Assembly: GCF_943181405.1 (NCBI RefSeq)
Contig: NZ_CALPBY010000006.1
Coordinates: 365,043-429,042 of the forward strand
Reading direction: 5' to 3'
DNA length: 64,000 nt
From: Cellulosimicrobium sp. Marseille-Q4280
Lineage (GTDB): Bacteria > Actinomycetota > Actinomycetes > Actinomycetales > Cellulomonadaceae
Positions 1 to 7,009 of the stretch are shown here, piece by piece. Both the position numbers and the translations under genes were made by a program. Every line of letters starts with the position of its first letter. Positions within the stretch are counted from its first letter, which is position 1. The notes beneath the pieces were generated by a model. It saw only the letters and a program-made list of their open reading frames with translations, made no database searches and was not told the DNA's origin.

Positions 1-306
1 GATCGCGGTGACCGTGGTCCCCATGCCCGCGAGCTCGGGGTCGGACACACTGCGCTCGACGAGGTCCTGGCGCGCGTGGTCGATCGACTGCTCGAGCTCG
101 GTCAGCGCGTCGTCGGACCCGTGCGACTCGCCGTCGAGGTGCGCGAGCGCGGCGATCGCGATGGACGACGCGACGTCGCCCCCCGCGTGACCGCCCATGC
201 CGTCGGCGACGACGAGGAGGTGCGGTCCCGCGTACCCCGAGTCCTGGTTGTTCGAGCGCACGAGCCCGACGTCGGAGCGCGCGGCGTAGCGCAGGGCGAT
301 GTTCAC
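1..306 (-). CDS. pstP: PP2C-family serine/threonine protein phosphatase (N-terminal part, runs off left edge)
   Basis: The reverse strand from a GTG at 306 encodes a PP2C-type metal-dependent phosphatase. About 102 residues are present and the rest lies beyond base 1. The N-terminus reads YAARSDVGLVRSNNQDSG, followed by LLVVADGMGGHAGG; the D-G-M-G-G-H motif supplies metal-binding aspartate and glycine. Family knowledge: in actinobacteria this enzyme removes phosphate from substrates of the PknA/PknB kinases and sits in the fhaA-fhaB-pstP-rodA-pbpA-pknA-pknB cluster controlling cell-wall growth. The start lies 6 bp after the fhaB stop, so co-transcription is expected. That the missing downstream genes are rodA, pbpA and the kinases is inference. 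Confidence 0.92.
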   Translation of the reverse strand, partial: MNIALRYAARSDVGLVRSNNQDSGYAGPHLLVVADGMGGHAGGDVASSIAIAALAHLDGESHGSDDALTELEQSIDHARQDLVERSVSDPELAGMGTTVTAI

Positions 307-312
307 TGCGGG

Positions 313-819
313 CTACCTCTGCAGCTCGACGACGGACTGACCGATCCGCACGTGCGTCCCCGGACCGAGGGGCATCACCTGGGTGATGCGCTGGTCGTCG
401 ACGTAGGTGCCGTTCGTGGAACCCAGGTCCTCGACGAACCAGGAGCCGTGCTGGGGGAAGATCCGGGCGTGCCGCGACGACGAGTAGTCGTCGTCGAGGA
501 CGAGCGTGCAGCTCGGCGCACGGCCGATGAGGATCGACGACGTGGTGAGCGGGACCGTCGTCCCGCGCAGCGGGCCTGCCGTGACGACGAGCCGGGACGG
601 GCCGGCCGGCGCGGAAGGCCGGGCGGGCTCGGGGGCTGCGGGTGCGCCGGTGGCGGCCGGAGGCGCGGGGCGAGCGCCGGCGTCGGACTTCTTCCCGCGG
701 CGCGGGGTGATCTTGGTGCCGTACAGGTCCCGACGCAGCACCCCGATCGCGGAGAGCACGAACACCCAGAGCAGCACCAGGTAGCCCAGCCGGAGCAGGG
801 TGAACGTGAGGTCGGTCAT
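313..819 (-). CDS. fhaB: FHA-domain protein with N-terminal membrane anchor (FhaB/FipA type)
   Basis: This 168-residue protein starts at ATG 819; the frame is open further upstream but that part is low-complexity shadow. Residues about 5-27 form one hydrophobic segment. A basic, Pro/Ala-rich linker follows. Residues about 78-165 are a forkhead-associated domain with the phosphothreonine-binding signatures ILIGRAPSC, SSSRHARI and LGSTNGTYVDD. Family knowledge: FhaB binds phosphothreonines made by PknA/PknB and links them to septation and peptidoglycan assembly at the membrane. It lies 10 bp after fhaA and 6 bp before the phosphatase, the usual gene order. The identification is secure; the exact partners in this organism are not shown by sequence. 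Confidence 0.93.
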   Translation of the reverse strand: MTDLTFTLLRLGYLVLLWVFVLSAIGVLRRDLYGTKITPRRGKKSDAGARPAPPAATGAPAAPEPARPSAPAGPSRLVVTAGPLRGTTVPLTTSSILIGRAPSCTLVLDDDYSSSRHARIFPQHGSWFVEDLGSTNGTYVDDQRITQVMPLGPGTHVRIGQSVVELQR

Positions 820-829
820 GCGGGCCGGA

Positions 830-1537
830 TCACCACTCCTCGTTGTCGGACGCGCCGGTCCAGAACATGATGCGGGTACGGCCGATGGTGAGGGAGTTGC
901 CGTCGAGCAGGGTCGCCGCCGGGACCTGGTGGCCCTCGACGAACAGCCCGTTCGTCGAGCCCATGTCGGACGCGATGACACCCTCCGGGGTCACACGAAT
1001 CTCGAGGTGCCGGCGCGAGACGCCCGGGTCGTCGACCACGATGTCGGCCTCCGACCCGCGCCCGATCACCGTCACGGGGCCCGTCAGGAGGTAGCGCTGG
1101 CCGTCGATGTCGACGAGAGGGTGCCGCGTGCTCGGCGACGCCGAGGTCGCGGGTGCGACGTTCCCGCGCACGCTCGCCGACCGCAGCTGGAAGCGCCCGA
1201 CATCGAGCACGTCGTTCTGCTCGAAGCTCACGCTCACCGGGCCGACGAACGCGTAGTGCTGCGACGCCGCGTACTGCGTGACGTTCGACGCCAGCTCGTC
1301 GGCGAGCGTCTCCGCGCCCCACCCCTCGACCTGGCCGAAGTCGTCCACCGACAGCTCGATGGTGAACTCGTTGGGCACGACCGTGCGGTCACGGTCCACG
1401 ACGGCGGCGCGGTCGTCGACCTCCCGGCGCAGCGCGCTCGCCAGCTCGACCGGCTTGACCTCGCTGCGCCCGACCTTGGAGAACGCGTTGTTCACGACGC
1501 GCTCCACGCCCTTCTCGAAGCGGTCCAGGACTCCCAT
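830..1537 (-). CDS. fhaA: DUF3662/FHA-domain protein FhaA
   Basis: This 235-residue protein starts at ATG 1537 behind a perfect GGAGGAGGT ribosome binding site, which rejects the longer frame from 1567. The N-terminal half (MGVLDRFEKG onward, about 1-130) is the DUF3662 domain typical of FhaA, including VKPVELASALRREVDDRA. The C-terminal half (about 145-233) is an FHA domain with VIGRGSEADIVV, SRRHLEI and MGSTNGLFVEGH. Family knowledge: FhaA binds phosphorylated kinase targets including the MurJ-like flippase and restrains peptidoglycan synthesis. It is first in an operon with fhaB and the phosphatase. In many actinobacteria this operon lies near the replication origin, so the window may be origin-proximal; that is inference. 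Confidence 0.94.
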   Translation of the reverse strand: MGVLDRFEKGVERVVNNAFSKVGRSEVKPVELASALRREVDDRAAVVDRDRTVVPNEFTIELSVDDFGQVEGWGAETLADELASNVTQYAASQHYAFVGPVSVSFEQNDVLDVGRFQLRSASVRGNVAPATSASPSTRHPLVDIDGQRYLLTGPVTVIGRGSEADIVVDDPGVSRRHLEIRVTPEGVIASDMGSTNGLFVEGHQVPAATLLDGNSLTIGRTRIMFWTGASDNEEW

Positions 1538-1953
1538 GCCACCTCCTCCCGTTCGTCGCTCGCTCACGTCCGTGCTGCTGACGAGCCTGCTGATCTCTTC
1601 GGCGGCCCGACTGCTGGTCCGGCTGCTGGTCCGCCTGCGGACCCGCGTCCAGGCAGACTACCTAGATCGTATCGACCACGTCTGCGGCGTCGGCCCGTTT
1701 CGCCGGGAGAATCCGGGACGGATGTGGCGCGTTCGTGGCGGACGATGTGAACGTCGGGCAGGCGCGCTCGCGCGGCGCGCGTCGCCCCTGGGTGCCGAGC
1801 ACGACCTGGAGGTCGTCGAGCGGCCCGGGACGACGGTGATGTCGTGCTCGACGGCGCGTGGGGTCGTGGTCGGCGAGCAGCGGCTGCGGTGGCTCCCGGC
1901 TCGACGGCGCGATTTCCGGGGGAACGCCTGGTCCTGCTAGTCTTCTGCGGCAC
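1538..1953. other. Gene-free stretch between fhaA and tRNA-Leu
   Basis: These 416 bases separate the leftward fha operon from the rightward tRNA gene. Both promoters must lie here. A TAGTCT hexamer at 1938-1943, about 10 bases before the tRNA 5' end, is a plausible -10 for the tRNA. No convincing -10/-35 pair was found for fhaA. The open frames crossing this stretch on both strands have shadow-like Arg/Gly/Pro-rich composition and no ribosome binding site. Confidence 0.6.
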
Positions 1954-2036
1954 GCGCGAGTGGCGGAATGGCAGACGCGCTGGCTTCAGGTGCCAGTGTC
2001 CGAAAGGGCGTGGGGGTTCAAGTCCCCCCTCGCGCA
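1954..2036 (+). tRNA. leuT: tRNA-Leu (anticodon CAG)
   Basis: This is a complete 83-nt class II tRNA. The acceptor arms GCGCGAG (1954-1960) and CTCGCGC (2029-2035) pair fully, with discriminator A at 2036. The anticodon stem CTGGC/GCCAG encloses TTCAGGT, giving CAG at 1987-1989. There is a short variable arm and a canonical T-arm GGGGG-TTCAAGT-CCCCC. CCA is not encoded. It decodes CUG, the dominant leucine codon in GC-rich genomes. Confidence 0.97.
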
Positions 2037-2076
2037 CGTGGAGAGGGTTTCGACTTCTGAGTCGGAAGACCTTCGG

Positions 2077-2110
2077 AAAGTCCCGGTCAGGTGATCCTGA
2101 CCGGGACTTT
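2077..2110. terminator. Bidirectional hairpin terminator between tRNA-Leu and hydrolase operon
   Basis: A perfect 14-bp stem (AAAGTCCCGGTCAG at 2077-2090 pairing with CTGACCGGGACTTT at 2097-2110) has a 6-nt loop. The A/T ends give short T runs on both strands. It lies 40 bp after the tRNA and 18 bp beyond the stop of the convergent hydrolase, so it can serve both. Confidence 0.85.
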
Positions 2111-2128
2111 CTGCGTTCGACGAGACGA

Positions 2129-2848
2129 CTACCTGGACAGGTGGGCGACCGCCTCGGTGATCAGGTCGGCCACCGCACCGGGCTGCGACACCATGACCGA
2201 GTGGGACGCGCCGGGGATCTCCGTGATCGAGACGGCGCCGGCACGCTCGGCCATGAACCGCAGGCCCTCGACGGGGATGTTCTTGTCGGCGTCACCAAAG
2301 ATGAACCACGACGGGAGCGACCTCCACGCAGGGGTCTGCGCTGGCTGCGGCTCCCCGAGGGCGAAGTCCCGGATCGGGCGCTGCGTGCGGGCCTGGACCG
2401 CGGCGTCGGCGGCCGGGACGTCGGCGGCGAACTGGCCGGGGAAGAGGTCCCGGTCCACGACCAGGTCGTGGGTCCCGTCACCGAGCGGGTACGGGCGCAC
2501 CGTCTCGCCGAGGGTGCTCCCGGGGAACCGGCCGGTCAGCTCGAGCGCGTTCTCGCCGTGGTCGGGGGCGAACGCCGCGACATAGACGAGACCGACGACG
2601 GCAGGGTTGTCCACGGCCGCCTCGGTGATGACCGCGCCGCCGTAGGAGTGGCCGACGAGGAGGACCGGGCCGCCGATCCCCTCGACGGCCCGTCGCACGT
2701 TCTCCGCGTCGGTGGTGACGCTGCGCAGCGGGTTCGGCGTGGCGACGGCGGCCACCCCGGCGTCGGTGAGCCGGGGGATCACACCGGACCAGCTGGCCGA
2801 CTCGGCGAACGCGCCGTGGACCAGGACGACGGTGATCGCTTCAGACAT
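2129..2848 (-). CDS. Alpha/beta hydrolase (EstC/salicylate-esterase-like)
   Basis: This 239-residue soluble protein starts at ATG 2848 behind GAAGGAG. An alternative ATG at 2878 overlaps the RidA stop as ATGA. The fold signatures are VVLVHGAFAES (oxyanion loop), the nucleophile elbow LVGHSYGGAV with Ser68, a late acid in FGDADKNIP (about 187-190), and the catalytic His in GASHSVM (about 216). No signal peptide is visible. It is the third gene of a tight operon with RidA and a second hydrolase. Related proteins hydrolyse small esters; the real substrate is unknown. A cap insertion before the acid residue is consistent with the plant methyl-esterase/HNL-like branch. Confidence 0.85.
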   Translation of the reverse strand: MSEAITVVLVHGAFAESASWSGVIPRLTDAGVAAVATPNPLRSVTTDAENVRRAVEGIGGPVLLVGHSYGGAVITEAAVDNPAVVGLVYVAAFAPDHGENALELTGRFPGSTLGETVRPYPLGDGTHDLVVDRDLFPGQFAADVPAADAAVQARTQRPIRDFALGEPQPAQTPAWRSLPSWFIFGDADKNIPVEGLRFMAERAGAVSITEIPGASHSVMVSQPGAVADLITEAVAHLSR

Positions 2849-2874
2849 TCTCGATGCTCCTTCGTGGGTGGGGG

Positions 2875-3339
2875 TCATGCGAACTCGACGATCAGCTCGA
2901 CCTCGACGGGCGAGTCCAACGGCAGGGCGGCGACGCCGACCGCGCTCCGCGCGTGCACCCCGGCGTCCCCGAAGATGGCGCCGAGCACCTCGGACGCCCC
3001 GTCGAGCACGCCGGGCTGGCCGGTGAAGGCCGGGTCGGACGCCACGAACCCGACCACCTTCACGACGCGCGTGACGCGGTCGAGCGTGCCCAGCACCTCC
3101 TCGACGGCCGAGAGGGCGTTGAGCGCGCTGGTGCGTGCGCAGTCGGCGGCGACCTCGGGGCTGACCTCGGCGCCGACCTTCCCGGTGACGGGGAGCCTCC
3201 CGTCGACGAGAGGCAGCTGGCCGGCCGTGAGGACGAGGTTGCCGCTGACGACCGCGGGCACGTAGACGCCGGCGGGCGCCGGCGACCGGTGCGGGATCGT
3301 GATGCCGAGGTCCGCGAGGCGCGCGTTCACGTGCGGCAT
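2875..3339 (-). CDS. RidA (YjgF/YER057c/UK114) family protein
   Basis: This 154-residue protein carries RidA-fold signatures: VVSGNLVLTAGQLPLVDG near residues 31-47, NALSAVEEVLGTLDRVTRVVKVVGFV in the middle, and HARSAVGVAALPLDSPVEVELIVEF at the end. Arg131 matches the active-site arginine of archetypal RidA. Family knowledge: RidA enzymes hydrolyse reactive enamine/imine intermediates released by PLP enzymes; longer relatives act in catabolic clusters. The start ATG 3339 shares one base with the stop of the upstream hydrolase (TGATG), so translation is coupled. It is slightly longer than E. coli RidA (128), with the extra length at the N-terminus. The imine substrate cannot be told from the sequence. 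Confidence 0.88.
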   Translation of the reverse strand: MPHVNARLADLGITIPHRSPAPAGVYVPAVVSGNLVLTAGQLPLVDGRLPVTGKVGAEVSPEVAADCARTSALNALSAVEEVLGTLDRVTRVVKVVGFVASDPAFTGQPGVLDGASEVLGAIFGDAGVHARSAVGVAALPLDSPVEVELIVEFA

Positions 3340-4160
3340 CAGCGGGCCAGGAACTCGAGGATGTCGGCGCCGAGCGCCTTCCGGAAGTCGCCGTAGACGC
3401 CGTGCGGCGCTCCCGGGTAGACCTTCAGGGTGCCGTGCTTCACGAGCTCGGCGGAGCGGAGCGCCGCGGCACCGATCGGCACGATCTGGTCGTCGTCGCC
3501 GTGCGCGATGAGGATCGGCACGTCGAGGGCCTTGAGGTCCTCGGTGAAGTCGGTCTCGGAGAAGGCCTTCACGCAGTCGTACGCGGCCGACAGGTTCACC
3601 AGCATGCCCTGCCGCCAGAAGTCGTCCTTCGCGCCCTGGGAGACGTTCGCTCCCTCGCGGTTGGCTCCGAAGAACGGCTCCGCGAGGTCCTGGTAGAACT
3701 GCGAGGCGTCGTTCAGCACGCCGGCACGGATGTCGTCGAACACACTGATCGGCAGCCCGCCGGGGTTCTCCCCGGTCTGGACCATGAGCGGGGGCACGGC
3801 ACCCACCGTGACCACGCGGGAGACCCGACCGGCGCCGTGCTGCGCGGCGTAGCGCACCACCTCGCCCCCACCGGTCGAGTGACCGACCACGACGAGGTCA
3901 CGGAGGTCGAGGGCCTCCACCAGCTCCGCGAGGTCGCGCGCGTACGTGTCCATGTCGTTGCCCGTGGACGTCTTCGAGGAGCGGCCGTGACCGCGCCGGT
4001 CGTGCGCGATGGCCTGGTAGCCCGCGTCCGCGAGCAGCTTGAGCTCGACCTGCCAGGCGTCCGAGCTCAGCGGCCAGCCGTGGCTGAACAGGACCGGCTG
4101 GCCCGATCCCTGGGTCGTGAAGTAGATCTCGGTACCGTCGGACGTCGTGATGTAGGGCAT
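3339..4160 (-). CDS. Alpha/beta hydrolase of the non-haem chloroperoxidase/esterase family
   Basis: The 273-residue reading starts at ATG 4160 (MPYITTSDGTEIYF) behind GAGGA; the frame upstream is shadow. Signatures of cofactor-free haloperoxidases/aryl esterases are present: PVLFSHGWPLSSDAW, HDRRGHGRSS, nucleophile Ser95 in VVGHSTGGGEVVRY, an acid in LIAHGDDDQIVP, and His in YPGAPHGVYG. Family knowledge: these enzymes are esterases that can also form peracids. No signal peptide, so cytoplasmic. It is the first gene of the hydrolase-RidA-hydrolase operon, divergent from an NB-ARC regulator 119 bp away that is a good candidate regulator. A small-molecule or lactone detoxification role is inference. 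Confidence 0.88.
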   Translation of the reverse strand: MPYITTSDGTEIYFTTQGSGQPVLFSHGWPLSSDAWQVELKLLADAGYQAIAHDRRGHGRSSKTSTGNDMDTYARDLAELVEALDLRDLVVVGHSTGGGEVVRYAAQHGAGRVSRVVTVGAVPPLMVQTGENPGGLPISVFDDIRAGVLNDASQFYQDLAEPFFGANREGANVSQGAKDDFWRQGMLVNLSAAYDCVKAFSETDFTEDLKALDVPILIAHGDDDQIVPIGAAALRSAELVKHGTLKVYPGAPHGVYGDFRKALGADILEFLAR

Positions 4161-4220
4161 GAAATATCCTCTGCTGCTGATGATGTCGTCCCGGCTGATG
4201 GGCCGGACGTGGGGTCTGCG

Positions 4221-4234
4221 CCCGCTCGAGCGGG
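4221..4234. promoter_or_regulatory. 14-bp palindrome in the divergent hydrolase/regulator intergenic region
   Basis: CCCGCTCGAGCGGG is perfectly self-complementary and lies midway in the 119-bp gap between the hydrolase operon and the NB-ARC regulator gene. It is a candidate operator for the adjacent regulator. No protein-binding evidence exists in the sequence beyond symmetry and position. Confidence 0.4.
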
Positions 4235-4279
4235 GCCGCGGGCGAACGCCTGTCCCCACCTCACCGCCGTCGCGGCCGG

Positions 4280-6640
4280 GTGACCAGGCAGAAAGCAGGC
4301 AGAAATGGGAAGTCACCTCCGGTGAACCGCCCCCCCACGCTCGGCGAGCAGCTCCGTCGCCTGCGGACGTCGGCCGACCTCACCCTCGAGGCGCTCGCCG
4401 AACGCTCGGGGGTGAGCGTGCGGACGATCGGCGACGTCGAGCGCGGCGTCAGCGTCGCGCCGCACCGTCGGACCGTCGACGCGCTCGCCCGTGGTCTCCG
4501 GCTCGGCTCCGCGGACCGCGAGGCGCTGCTGCGCGAGTCGCGGGCCCGACGAGCCGTCCCCGCGCAGGGGCCACGCGCCTCGGCGGTCGCGCCGCACCGG
4601 GTCTGGGACTTCAGCGGCCGGGAGCGCGAGATCTCCGAGATCACGTCGTTCCTCACCCCGTCCGGAGAGGGCCGCGTTGCACCGGTCGTGATCTGCGGGC
4701 TGGCGGGGATCGGCAAGACCACGACAGCGCTCGAGGCGATCCACCGCCTCGAGCCTTCCCGGCGTCCGGTCCTGTTCCTCGACCTCGACGGCCTGAGCTC
4801 GTCTCCCCTGACCCCGATCCAGGTCGTCGGCGCGCTGCTCCGTCAGGTCCCCGGTCTCGGTGAGGCGGTGCCCAGAACCCTCGACGACGCCGTGCTCAGG
4901 TGGCGTGCCGTGACCGCCGAGACGTCGGTGACCGTCCTGCTGGACAACGCCGACTCGGAACGGCAGGTCCGGCCCGTTCTCACGCTCCACGCCGACAGCG
5001 CGGTCGTCGTCACGTCGCGGCGCGCCCTCGCCGGGTTGGAAGGGGTGCGTCGGATCACGCTCGGTCCCCTCAGGCCGGAGGAGAGCGTCGAGCTCCTGGC
5101 GAAGATCATCCCCGCGGATCAGCGTGAGGTCGGTGACCTGCGCGAGCTCGCGGAGCTCTCCAGCCACGTCCCGCTGGCGATGCGGATCGCGGGGAACCGG
5201 ATCGCCAGCACGCCGGCTGTCCACGCGGGCGACTTCTCGGCGCGGATCAGGTCCGCGGAGAACCGCTTCCGGATGCTGGTGGCCGGCGACCTGGCGGTCG
5301 AGGCAGCCTTCACGTTGTCCTACGAAGACCTCGAGCCGGCGGTCGCGACGCTGTTCCGCGCGATCTCCGTGCTCGACGCCGGAACGTTCGACGCCCGGAT
5401 CGCCGCCGCGACCCTCGCGTCCCCCGTGAGCCCCGGTGAGGTCGAGGACTGGCTGGACGAGCTGACCGACCTCGGCCTGCTGGAGGCCCGTGGTGGCAAC
5501 CGGTACCACCTCCACGACCTGGTCCGCCTGTTCGCCGCCTCGCGACGGGTCGCTGCCGACGCGGAGGCCGCCGACGCCGACGGTGCCGCCGAGGCGACGC
5601 AGGCGCGGCGCGACCGGTTGCGGCACTGGCTGCTCGGGAGTCTCGAGCGTGCCGGTGCCTGGTTCGAACCGGAGCGGTCGCCGGCGGGAGCCGGGCCCGC
5701 CGGCGTGACGTTCGCCGACGCGGAGGCGGCCGACGCGTGGATCCGCCTCGAGGAGCATCACTGGTGGCCGGCGATGCAGGCGGCGGCGAAGGCCGGCGAG
5801 CACACCCTGGTGGTCGACGTGGCCGACGCGATGCACTGGTTCTCGGAGCTCTGGGCGGAGTGGGGGCACTGGACGGAGTTCTTCGGCCTCGCGGTGGACT
5901 CGGCGCGCGCCCTCGGGGACGAGCGCCTCGAGGCCATGCACCTGGGCTACCTCGTGTGGGCCACCGTCGTCGAGTCGTCGGACCGCGTGGAAGGGCTCCG
6001 GCTCGCGCGGCGCGCGGTCACCGCCGCCGAGGCGTCGGAGGACCACCAGCAGCTGGGCTGGGCGAACTTCTACCTCAGCTGGATGCTCAAGGAGAACGGG
6101 CTCGACGGGAGCCTCGAGGCCTGTCGCACCGCACTGCTGCAGTTCGGTCTCGCCGGCGACAGCGAGGGCACGACGAGCGCCGCGTCCCTCCTCGGCGACC
6201 TCGCGCGGGCGACGGGTCACCACCAGCTCGCGCTCGACGAGTACCGTGCCGCGTACGACCAGGTGCATGCCGGGGCGCCGGTCTTCACGCGGGCCATGAC
6301 GCTCCTGGTCAGCACCCTGCACTACCGGATGTCCGAGGCGCTCGTGGCGCTCGACCGGCCTGCCGAGGCGATCGACGCGGCCGACCGCGCGATCGCCATC
6401 GCGGAGGAGGTGCGGGGACTCACCCTCGTCCGGATGTCCCTGCGGTCACGCGCGATCGCGCACCTCTCGACGGGCGACGGGCGACAGGCCCGGGCGGACA
6501 TCGAGCGCGCTCTCGAAGGGCTCGACGTGACGTCGACCACCGGGGTGAACACGGCGTTCCGGGACACCCTGCTCCCGCTGCTGGACGAGGCCGCTCGGCT
6601 GTCCGGAAGCAGCGGGACGTCGTCCGTCCGCTCCCGCTGA
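4280..6640 (+). CDS. XRE-HTH / NB-ARC ATPase / TPR transcriptional regulator (STAND type)
   Basis: This 786-residue STAND-class protein has an XRE helix-turn-helix at about 19-75 (LGEQLRRLRTSADLTLEALA). An NB-ARC ATPase at about 115-400 carries a P-loop CGLAGIGKTTTALEA near 139 and a Walker-B-like TVLLDNAD near 220. A winged-helix relay includes YHLHDLVRLFA. Alpha-helical repeats of the TPR type occupy about 500-770 (for example LDEYRAAYDQVHAG, AIDAADRAIAIAEEV). Family knowledge: such proteins bind ATP/ADP, oligomerise on sensing a ligand through the repeats, and activate nearby genes. GTG 4280 is used; GTG 4322 is an equally possible start behind GGGAAG and would fit the short N-termini of XRE proteins. 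It is divergent from the hydrolase-RidA operon, its likely target (inference). Confidence 0.87.
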   Translation: MTRQKAGRNGKSPPVNRPPTLGEQLRRLRTSADLTLEALAERSGVSVRTIGDVERGVSVAPHRRTVDALARGLRLGSADREALLRESRARRAVPAQGPRASAVAPHRVWDFSGREREISEITSFLTPSGEGRVAPVVICGLAGIGKTTTALEAIHRLEPSRRPVLFLDLDGLSSSPLTPIQVVGALLRQVPGLGEAVPRTLDDAVLRWRAVTAETSVTVLLDNADSERQVRPVLTLHADSAVVVTSRRALAGLEGVRRITLGPLRPEESVELLAKIIPADQREVGDLRELAELSSHVPLAMRIAGNRIASTPAVHAGDFSARIRSAENRFRMLVAGDLAVEAAFTLSYEDLEPAVATLFRAISVLDAGTFDARIAAATLASPVSPGEVEDWLDELTDLGLLEARGGNRYHLHDLVRLFAASRRVAADAEAADADGAAEATQARRDRLRHWLLGSLERAGAWFEPERSPAGAGPAGVTFADAEAADAWIRLEEHHWWPAMQAAAKAGEHTLVVDVADAMHWFSELWAEWGHWTEFFGLAVDSARALGDERLEAMHLGYLVWATVVESSDRVEGLRLARRAVTAAEASEDHQQLGWANFYLSWMLKENGLDGSLEACRTALLQFGLAGDSEGTTSAASLLGDLARATGHHQLALDEYRAAYDQVHAGAPVFTRAMTLLVSTLHYRMSEALVALDRPAEAIDAADRAIAIAEEVRGLTLVRMSLRSRAIAHLSTGDGRQARADIERALEGLDVTSTTGVNTAFRDTLLPLLDEAARLSGSSGTSSVRSR

Positions 6641-6660
6641 CGGCTGCTCCGCCGGCTCGG

Positions 6661-6710
6661 TCCGGGACTCCGAGAGGCCGCGAGCGGCAAAGTTCTCGGA
6701 TCGTCCCGGA
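6661..6710 (+). terminator. Hairpin after the NB-ARC regulator
   Basis: TCCGGGAC plus TCCGAGA (6661-6675) pair with TCTCGGA and GTCCCGGA (6694-6710), giving a 15-bp stem with one 2-nt bulge. No T-run follows, as is common for actinobacterial terminators. It separates the regulator gene from the pectate lyase promoter. Confidence 0.55.
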
Positions 6711-6730
6711 TGTGGTCAAAAAACTCGGGG

Positions 6731-6774
6731 TTGCGCCTGAGAAACCGGTCTCTTAGTATCGAGAAACCGGTTAC
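6731..6774 (+). promoter_or_regulatory. Pectate lyase promoter with two LacI-type operators
   Basis: A -35 TTGCGC (6731-6736) and -10 TAGTAT (6754-6759) are 17 bp apart. The near-palindrome GAGAAACCGGTCTC (6739-6752) fills the spacer, and GAGAAACCGGTTAC (6761-6774) lies immediately downstream of the -10. Both centre on AACCGGT(T), the core of many LacI/GalR-family operators, and are 22 bp apart, about two helical turns. Repressor binding would block RNA polymerase directly. The regulator itself is not seen in this neighbourhood. Confidence 0.72.
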
Positions 6775-6779
6775 CCGTC

Positions 6780-7009
6780 CTCCTCCGGGTCTCCATGGGT
6801 GTGCCCGCTCCGACGGCGGAGCGGGCACTGCCCAGGACGACTCGTGCTCGTCGAGGGGACGTGAGAGCGAGCTCGACGACCGTCCGCACAGGAGCGGACG
6901 ACGTCGGCGCCGGTGCGCACGGGTCAGCCAGACCTGTCGGCGGAGCACCACGGCACCAACAGCATCAACAGAACTGCCCCGATTTTCGATGACGAAAGGT
7001 GAGGCAACG
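6780..7009 (+). promoter_or_regulatory. Long structured 5' leader of the pectate lyase gene
   Basis: If transcription starts near 6766, the leader is about 245 nt. It contains three successive inverted repeats: a perfect 12-bp hairpin (6801-6812 with 6817-6828, loop ACGG), an 8-bp pair TCGTCGAG/CTCGACGA (6848-6855 with 6872-6879), and a 7-bp hairpin CGTCCGC/GCGGACG (6881-6887 with 6894-6900). It ends with the ribosome binding site AAAGGTGAGG before ATG 7010. No known riboswitch was recognised, and no gene is supported here. Confidence 0.45.
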
